Source: Gemmatimonadota bacterium
GTDB taxonomy: Bacteria > Gemmatimonadota > Gemmatimonadetes > Longimicrobiales > RSA9
Direction: 5' to 3'
Length of the DNA: 5,108 nucleotides
Assembly: GCA_019689775.1 (NCBI GenBank)
Contig: JADGGV010000327.1
Span: forward strand, 1 to 5,108
Made by a program: the position numbers and the translations under genes. Positions 1 to 5,108 of the stretch are shown here, one piece after another. Each line of letters starts with the position of its first letter. The stretch's first letter is position 1. A model generated the notes under the pieces. The model ran no database searches and had not been told where the DNA came from. It saw nothing but the letters and a program-made list of their open reading frames with translations.

Positions 1-1
1 C

Positions 2-736
2 CGCTACTGGCCGGGGCAGGACCCGATCGGGCAGCGGATCGAGGTGGGGCGGGCGGAGGGCCGCGCGATCTCCGCGGAGCTGGATGAGCCGGCGCGAACG
101 GTCGTGGGCGTCGTCCGCGACATGCGCGACATCGACCTGCGCACGAGCCCGCGCCGCGCCGTGTTCGTGCCGCGGGCGCAGGCGCCGGCCGCCGTGCTCG
201 GGCCGCCCGCGTTCGTGATCCGGACGGAGCACGCCGAGCGGGTGATCCCGGCCGTCCGCCGCGCGCTGCACGAGGTCGACCCGTCGCTCCCGGCGCCGGA
301 GTTCGGGCTGCTCTCCGACCTGGTGGGTGCGTCGCTGGCGCCGGATCGGGCCGTGGCGGCGGTGATGGGCGCGTTCGCCGCGGTGGCGCTCCTGCTGACC
401 GCGATCGGCATCTACGGCGTGCTGGCGTACACAGTGAGGCAGCGCACGCACGACATCGGCATCCGCCTCGCGCTGGGCGCGGACCGCGGCCGGATCGTCC
501 GGCTGATCGTGCGCCAGGGGGTGGCGATGGCGGGCGCGGGGATGATCGTGGGGCTGCTGGCCTCGGCCGCGCTCACGCGCGTCCTGGCCCACATGCTCTA
601 CGGCGTGCGGCCGGGCGACCCACGGGTGTACGCCGCCGTCGTCGTGACGCTCGCCGCGGCGGCGCTGCTGGCGAGCTGGCTGCCGGCGCGGCGCGCGGCG
701 CGCCTGGATCCGTCCGAGGCGCTGCGGCAAGGCTAG
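2..736 (+). CDS. ABC transporter permease, MacB/FtsX type (ADOP-like), C-terminal part
   Basis: This is the 3' part of an inner-membrane ABC permease; 244 residues are visible and the frame is open to the window edge, so the start lies upstream. The first visible residues, RYWPGQDPIGQRI, match the end of the periplasmic MacB-type domain as seen in ADOP permeases (from memory). A short periplasmic stretch follows. The FtsX domain then shows a membrane helix at about residues 118-145, the cytoplasmic motif HDIGIRLALGA at about 150-160 (coupling to the ATPase), a helix at about 173-200, a helix at about 210-226, and the hallmark ending ARRAARLDPSEALRQG. Family members usually have about 800-900 residues with two FtsX domains, so roughly the last quarter is seen. 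The substrate is unknown; relatives export macrolides, peptides or lipoproteins. No ATPase gene is visible. A GTG at position 44 could pose as a start, but homology continues upstream of it. Confidence 0.9.
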   Translation, partial: RYWPGQDPIGQRIEVGRAEGRAISAELDEPARTVVGVVRDMRDIDLRTSPRRAVFVPRAQAPAAVLGPPAFVIRTEHAERVIPAVRRALHEVDPSLPAPEFGLLSDLVGASLAPDRAVAAVMGAFAAVALLLTAIGIYGVLAYTVRQRTHDIGIRLALGADRGRIVRLIVRQGVAMAGAGMIVGLLASAALTRVLAHMLYGVRPGDPRVYAAVVVTLAAAALLASWLPARRAARLDPSEALRQG

Positions 737-737
737 G

Positions 738-756
738 GCGGGCGGCTTCGGCCCGC
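738..756. terminator. Weak hairpin in the convergent intergenic gap
   Basis: The 35-base gap between the converging permease and dehydrogenase genes contains a 6-base inverted repeat, GCGGGC at 738-743 and GCCCGC at 751-756. An alternative fold places a C(TTCG)G tetraloop at 746-751. It sits where a shared bidirectional terminator would be expected. There is no T tract on either side, so intrinsic termination is doubtful, and such short GC stems arise easily in this base composition. Confidence 0.25.
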
Positions 757-771
757 GGTAGCCCCACGCGG

Positions 772-2184
<1,413 letters not shown>

Positions 2185-2188
2185 TCGG

Positions 2189-2196
2189 CCTCCTCC
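2189..2196 (-). promoter_or_regulatory. Strong Shine-Dalgarno site of the dehydrogenase gene
   Basis: On the minus strand GGAGGAGG lies 4 bases before the ATG at 2184, or about 7 if only the upstream GGAGG is used. It fixes the start of the dehydrogenase at 2184 rather than at in-frame codons further upstream. Confidence 0.85.
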
Positions 2197-2221
2197 GTTC
2201 GGGGGGTGGGTGTGCGCCGCC

Positions 2222-2251
2222 AAATTGCTGCGCAGCGGGATGCGGGGGCAA
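2222..2251 (-). promoter_or_regulatory. Candidate promoter of the dehydrogenase gene
   Basis: Reading the minus strand, TTGCCC (2251-2246) resembles a -35 box. It is followed after 18 bases by CAATTT (2227-2222), one of the few AT-rich spots in the divergent gap, as a -10 box. Transcription would start near 2215 and give a leader of about 30 bases that includes the Shine-Dalgarno site. A perfect 10-base palindrome, GCTGCGCAGC (2227-2236), lies in the spacer next to the -10. The -10 match is poor, so this is tentative. Confidence 0.25.
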
Positions 2252-2266
2252 GGCGCGGCTTCGCGT

Positions 2267-2281
2267 GGCGGGCGCCCCGCC
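2267..2281. repeat. Short perfect inverted repeat in the divergent gap
   Basis: GGCGGG (2267-2272) and CCCGCC (2276-2281) are perfect reverse complements around a 3-base loop. The repeat lies between the two candidate divergent promoters. It may be an operator half or simply a product of very high GC content; nothing else supports a function. Confidence 0.25.
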
Positions 2282-2282
2282 C

Positions 2283-2310
2283 CGCGCGGCGGCGAGCTTG
2301 CCGCGCCGCG
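2283..2310. promoter_or_regulatory. Palindrome overlapping the candidate -35 box, possible operator
   Basis: The 16 bases at 2289-2304 form a near-perfect palindrome (GCGGC, 6-base centre GAGCTT, GCCGC) with 14 of 16 positions symmetric. Four more complementary bases lie on each side (2283-2286 with 2307-2310) after a 2-base mismatch. It overlaps the possible -35 box at 2298-2303 of the small Cys/His gene, where a repressor such as a metalloregulator would sit. It does not look like the AT-rich Zur or Fur boxes of model bacteria, and the regulator, if any, is unknown. Confidence 0.3.
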
Positions 2311-2327
2311 TCCGCGGGCCCCATTCT
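2298..2327 (+). promoter_or_regulatory. Candidate promoter of the metal-uptake gene pair
   Basis: TTGCCG (2298-2303) matches a -35 box at 4 of 6 positions. After 18 bases, CATTCT (2322-2327) has the important A and last T of a -10 box. Transcription would begin near 2334, only about 4 bases before the ATG at 2338. That fits the absence of a Shine-Dalgarno site in front of that gene. The -10 match is weak, so confidence is limited. Confidence 0.3.
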
Positions 2328-2337
2328 GTCTCCCCTC

Positions 2338-2682
2338 ATGAACCGACGCGCGCCGCTCGCACGCCTCCTGCTCGCCATCCTGGCCGCGCTGCACTTCGCG
2401 CTGCCGGCGGCGGTCGTCGTGGCGGACGCGCGCGCGATCGGCGCCGCGCCGCGCTGGATCGGCGTGCACATCGAGCGGCAGTCGTGCGCCAGCGACCGGC
2501 CGGCGCACCCCGACCACTGCGCGCTCTGCCAGTTCGTCTGCCACCTCGCGGTCCCGGCGACGTCCGCCGCGCGCGCCCCGCTCGCGGCCGTGCTGCGCGC
2601 GCCGGCGCCGACCGGCGTCGTCGTGGCCGCGCACGACGCCGCGCTGCGGCTCCCGCGCTCTCGCGCCCCGCCACTCTCCTGA
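2338..2682 (+). CDS. Small secreted Cys/His-rich protein, DUF2946-like, probably metal-related
   Basis: This 114-residue protein has an N-terminal signal peptide: NRR, a hydrophobic stretch at about residues 8-28, and possible cleavage after VADA at about 31. The mature part has a compact Cys/His cluster: H44, C50, H57, H60, C61, C64, C68 and H69, with the core HCALCQFVCH. The HCxLC core and the Pro-rich ending RAPPLS recall DUF2946-type proteins, often found beside TonB receptors for copper or zinc; this is recall, not a search. The likely role is periplasmic metal or haem-thiol handling in support of the receptor 107 bases downstream on the same strand. The ATG at 2338 was chosen because the signal peptide begins there. 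No Shine-Dalgarno site precedes it, so translation may be leaderless. The frame is open further upstream, but that stretch lies antisense to the dehydrogenase gene. The existence of the gene is likely; its function is inferred. Confidence 0.75.
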   Translation: MNRRAPLARLLLAILAALHFALPAAVVVADARAIGAAPRWIGVHIERQSCASDRPAHPDHCALCQFVCHLAVPATSAARAPLAAVLRAPAPTGVVVAAHDAALRLPRSRAPPLS

Positions 2683-2685
2683 ACG

Positions 2686-2702
2686 ACCGCGCTCCGCGCG
2701 GT
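2686..2702 (+). terminator. Stem-loop just after the small Cys/His gene
   Basis: ACCGCGC (2686-2692) pairs perfectly with GCGCGGT (2696-2702) around a 3-base loop, starting 3 bases after the stop codon at 2680-2682. There is no T tract after it, so it is probably not a full intrinsic terminator. It could stabilise the upstream message or cause partial termination between the two genes. Confidence 0.4.
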
Positions 2703-2730
2703 GCCCCGATCCCAGCTCGACGACCCGCCG

Positions 2731-2755
2731 CCGGCGTGCGCCGCACGCACGCCGG
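2731..2755 (+). promoter_or_regulatory. Perfect 10-base-pair hairpin in the receptor leader
   Basis: CCGGCGTGCG (2731-2740) and CGCACGCCGG (2746-2755) are exact reverse complements with a 5-base loop. The stem extends by three more pairs (2727-2729 with 2757-2759) after one mismatch. It ends 34 bases before the receptor ATG and so leaves the ribosome site free. No T tract follows. It may act in differential expression of the two genes (attenuation, mRNA processing or a protein-binding site). It is the strongest hairpin I found in the window. Confidence 0.5.
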
Positions 2756-2778
2756 AGGCCCGTGCGCAGACATCGTTC

Positions 2779-2785
2779 GGGAGAG
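2779..2785 (+). promoter_or_regulatory. Shine-Dalgarno site of the TonB-dependent receptor
   Basis: GGGAGAG lies just upstream of the ATG at 2790 (6 bases after GGGAG). Together with the signal peptide that begins there, it selects this start over the open frame upstream, which overlaps the small Cys/His gene. Confidence 0.7.
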
Positions 2786-2789
2786 TCCC

Positions 2790-5054
2790 ATGCCGTCCAT
2801 CGGGTCGCGCGGCCTGCTCACCGCGCTGCTCCTGTCGTCGCTCTCGTTGCTCCCCGCGCCCGCCGGCGCCGCGCCGGCGTCCGGTGCGGGCGGGGCGGAC
2901 CCGCCCGCCATCGCCGGCGTCGTGCGCGACAGCGCCGGCCGGCCGCTGCCCGGCGTGCAGGTCGTGCTCCGCCAGCTCGACCGCGGCACGACCACGGACG
3001 CGGAGGGCCGCTTCGAGTTCCGCGGCCTCCGCCCCGGCACCTACCACCTCGACGCGGTGCTGATCGGCTTCGCGCCGGCGCACCACCGGGTCGTCGTCGA
3101 GGCGGGTGCGACCGCCACGGTCGAGCTGACGCTGCACGTGGCGGCCGTGCAGCTCGCGGGCGTGCAGGTCACGGCGTCGCCCACCGGCGCCGGCGTGCTG
3201 GCGCTCACGCAGGCGATGACGGAGGTCTCGGGCAAGGAGCTCCAGCGCGAGCTGGGCTCGACGGTCGCGCAGACGCTCCAGTCGCAGCCGGGAATGGCCG
3301 TGCGCTACTCCGGCCCCGCGACGGCGGCGCCGGTCATCCGCGGCCTGACCGGGGAACGGATCGTGGTGCTTCAGAACGGCGACCGCACCGCGGACCTGTC
3401 GGCCGCCTCGGCCGACCACGCGCTCACCGTGGATCCGCTCGCCGCCTCGCGCATCGAGGTCGTGCGCGGGCCCGCGTCGCTGCTCTACGGCAACAACGCG
3501 CTCGGCGGCGTCGTCAACGTGATCACGAACGCCACGCCGACCGGCGTGCCGGACCGCGTCGAGGGGTACGTCGCGACGCAGGGGCAGACCGTCGCGCCCG
3601 GCGGCGCGGTCTCGGCCGGGCTGACCGTGCCGCTCGGCTCGTCGCTCGCGCTGACGGCGCAGGCCGGCGGGCGGCGGCTCGGCGACGTGCGCGTCGGCGG
3701 CGGCGCCGTGCAGGAGAACACGTTCTCCCGGGATTGGCACGGCACCGCCGGCCTCGGGCTGGTGCGCGGGAACACCCGCGCCGGCGCCTCCCTCGAGGCG
3801 TACGCGTTCCGCTACGGCCTCCCCTTCCGGCCCGGCAGCGACGACGCCGGCGTGCACCTCGAGGGGGCGCGGCAGGACGCCCAGGCGCGGGTGGAGTTCG
3901 ACCTCGGCGACCGCGGTTTCACCGACCTTGAGATCCAGGGTTCGGGCCAGTGGTACCACCACGACGAGGTCGAGGCCGACGGCGCCGTCGCCACGAGCTT
4001 CCGGCTCAGCACGCAGACCGTGCAGGCCAGGAGCCGCACGCGGCTCGGGCGGCTCGCCGGCCAGCTCGGCGCCGAGGCGCTGTTCCGGCAGTACGAGCCC
4101 ACGGGCATCGAGGCGCTGACGCCGGCCGCGAACAGCGACGGCGTCGCCCTCTTCTTCTTCCAGGAGCTGCCGATCCGCGCCACCGACGACGACCACGACC
4201 TCGTGCCGCGCCTCCAGCTCGGCGGCCGCTACGACCGCTACACCATCGACTCGAGGGCCGGCGCGGCGAAGTTCGGCCCCGCCCGGTCGGTCGCCTTCGG
4301 CAACGTCTCCGGCTCCATCGGCGTGAACGTGCCGTTCTCGCAGCACGTCTCGCTCGGCCTCAGCGTCGCGCGCGCGTTCCGCGCGCCCAGCGTCGAGGAG
4401 CTGTTCTCCAACGCCGTCCACGCCGCCGCCGGCGCCTACCAGGTCGGCAACCCCGACCTCGTCGCCGAGACGAACGCCGGCGTCGACGCCGTGCTCCGCA
4501 TCCAGTCGCGCCGGCTGAGCGGGCAGCTCTCCGGCTACCTGAACCGGATCGCCGACTACATCGCGCCGATCGAGGTCGGCGACACGACCATCGACGGCCA
4601 GACGCTCCCGCTCGACGTCTTCCGCCAGGCCGACGCGCGCATCGTCGGCGTCGAGGGAAAGCTCGAGGGGGAGGTCGCGCGCCACGTCGTCCTCGGTGTC
4701 ATGGGCGACGCGCTGCGCGGCGATTTCCGCGGCGGGGATCCGCTGCCCTACATGCCCGCCGCCCGCCTCGGCGCCTCCGTCCGCTGGGACGACGGCCGCG
4801 TCTCCATCTCCGGGGAGGGACGCCACACGTTCGCCCAGACCCGCGTCGCCACGAACGAGACCGCCACCGGCGCCTACACGCTCGTCGACCTCGCCGCGGG
4901 CGCGAACTTCATCGCGCGCGGCCGCGTGCACAACCTCACGCTCCGCATCGACAACCTCCTCGACGAGCGCTACCGCGACGCGACGAGCCGGATCAAGGAT
5001 TTCGCGTGGAACCCCGGGCGGAACGTCAGCCTCGTCTACCGCGTGGTTTTCTGA
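2790..5054 (+). CDS. TonB-dependent outer-membrane receptor, ZnuD-like, with carboxypeptidase-regulatory-like domain
   Basis: This 754-residue receptor would import a scarce nutrient, probably zinc or another metal, across the outer membrane with TonB-ExbBD energy. Order: signal peptide (about 1-28, ending AGA), a carboxypeptidase-regulatory-like beta domain (about 39-117; GVVRDSAGRPLPGVQV, GTYHLDAVLIGF), a possible TonB box near VQVTAS (125-130), the plug (about 145-247; APVIRGLTGERIVVLQNGD, IEVVRGPASLLYGNNALGG), then the 22-strand-type barrel to the terminal Phe. The plug and barrel resemble Neisseria ZnuD. The pair D209-H210 in SADHAL, YGLP at 342-345, HHDE with E393, and H544 before the AYQVGN segment match it, and D, H, E and H are the zinc-site residues I recall for ZnuD. 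The His-rich loop that follows YGLP in ZnuD is short here. The ATG at 2790 is supported by GGGAG and the signal peptide. Receptor identity is certain; substrate is inferred, and copper or a siderophore is possible. Confidence 0.93.
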   Translation: MPSIGSRGLLTALLLSSLSLLPAPAGAAPASGAGGADPPAIAGVVRDSAGRPLPGVQVVLRQLDRGTTTDAEGRFEFRGLRPGTYHLDAVLIGFAPAHHRVVVEAGATATVELTLHVAAVQLAGVQVTASPTGAGVLALTQAMTEVSGKELQRELGSTVAQTLQSQPGMAVRYSGPATAAPVIRGLTGERIVVLQNGDRTADLSAASADHALTVDPLAASRIEVVRGPASLLYGNNALGGVVNVITNATPTGVPDRVEGYVATQGQTVAPGGAVSAGLTVPLGSSLALTAQAGGRRLGDVRVGGGAVQENTFSRDWHGTAGLGLVRGNTRAGASLEAYAFRYGLPFRPGSDDAGVHLEGARQDAQARVEFDLGDRGFTDLEIQGSGQWYHHDEVEADGAVATSFRLSTQTVQARSRTRLGRLAGQLGAEALFRQYEPTGIEALTPAANSDGVALFFFQELPIRATDDDHDLVPRLQLGGRYDRYTIDSRAGAAKFGPARSVAFGNVSGSIGVNVPFSQHVSLGLSVARAFRAPSVEELFSNAVHAAAGAYQVGNPDLVAETNAGVDAVLRIQSRRLSGQLSGYLNRIADYIAPIEVGDTTIDGQTLPLDVFRQADARIVGVEGKLEGEVARHVVLGVMGDALRGDFRGGDPLPYMPAARLGASVRWDDGRVSISGEGRHTFAQTRVATNETATGAYTLVDLAAGANFIARGRVHNLTLRIDNLLDERYRDATSRIKDFAWNPGRNVSLVYRVVF

Positions 5055-5108
5055 GGGGGGATGGTGCTCCGGCGGGAGAGGGGGCGGTTTCGGGGAATGG
5101 AGCCTCGG
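5055..5108. other. Downstream flank with no supported gene
   Basis: The 54 bases after the receptor stop are G-rich. An ATG at 5061 follows a purine run and is open for 16 codons to the window end, but the encoded residues are Arg/Gly-rich and look like translated non-coding sequence. No T-tract terminator for the receptor gene is visible before the edge. Confidence 0.4.

Noticed and set aside
2185..2634. Upstream extension of the dehydrogenase frame by 150 codons
   Set aside because: The extension overlaps the small Cys/His gene, is Arg-rich, and the strong ribosome site and family homology place the start at 2184.
2265..2789. Upstream extension of the receptor frame
   Set aside because: It overlaps the small Cys/His gene in another frame and would bury the signal peptide at 2790 inside the protein.
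2668..2789. Cobalamin riboswitch upstream of the TonB receptor
   Set aside because: Such receptors often have one, but the gap is too short and the GCCACTG-like box is only partly matched inside the preceding coding sequence, with no supporting elements.
5061..5108. Start of a further gene at the ATG at 5061
   Set aside because: Only 16 codons are visible and they encode an Arg/Gly-rich stretch without recognisable features; the upstream G-run is not a convincing ribosome site.

Overview
This is a very GC-rich bacterial window with third codon positions almost all G or C. The gene set is the tail of a MacB/FtsX-type ABC permease of the ADOP kind, an animal-type glutamate dehydrogenase, and a TonB-dependent receptor with an N-terminal carboxypeptidase-regulatory-like domain. 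Together these suggest a Gram-negative soil-type lineage such as Gemmatimonadota or Acidobacteriota. That placement is an inference from gene style and base composition, because no marker gene is present.

Layout: 2-736 (+) is the C-terminal 244 residues of a permease whose start lies outside the window. It converges on a glutamate dehydrogenase gene at 772-2184 (-), with a 35-base gap holding a small GC hairpin. A 153-base divergent intergenic region (2185-2337) follows, with a weak candidate promoter for each side and several inverted repeats. Rightward from there run a small secreted Cys/His protein (2338-2682) and a 754-residue outer-membrane receptor (2790-5054). The 107-base gap between these two holds two strong stem-loops. 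The last 54 bases (5055-5108) contain no gene that can be supported.

The small Cys/His protein and the receptor probably form a two-gene metal-acquisition unit. The receptor resembles the zinc receptor ZnuD in its plug and barrel. It keeps an Asp-His pair, a Glu and a His where I recall the ZnuD zinc site, but it lacks the long His-rich loop of Neisseria ZnuD. The small protein carries a signal peptide and a cluster of four Cys and several His, resembling DUF2946-type proteins found beside metal TonB receptors. The glutamate dehydrogenase is a separate housekeeping gene of carbon and nitrogen metabolism. It is notable for an animal-like sequence, including an insertion at the position of the regulatory 'antenna'.

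There are no RNA genes, CRISPR arrays, insertion sequences or other mobile elements that I can see.
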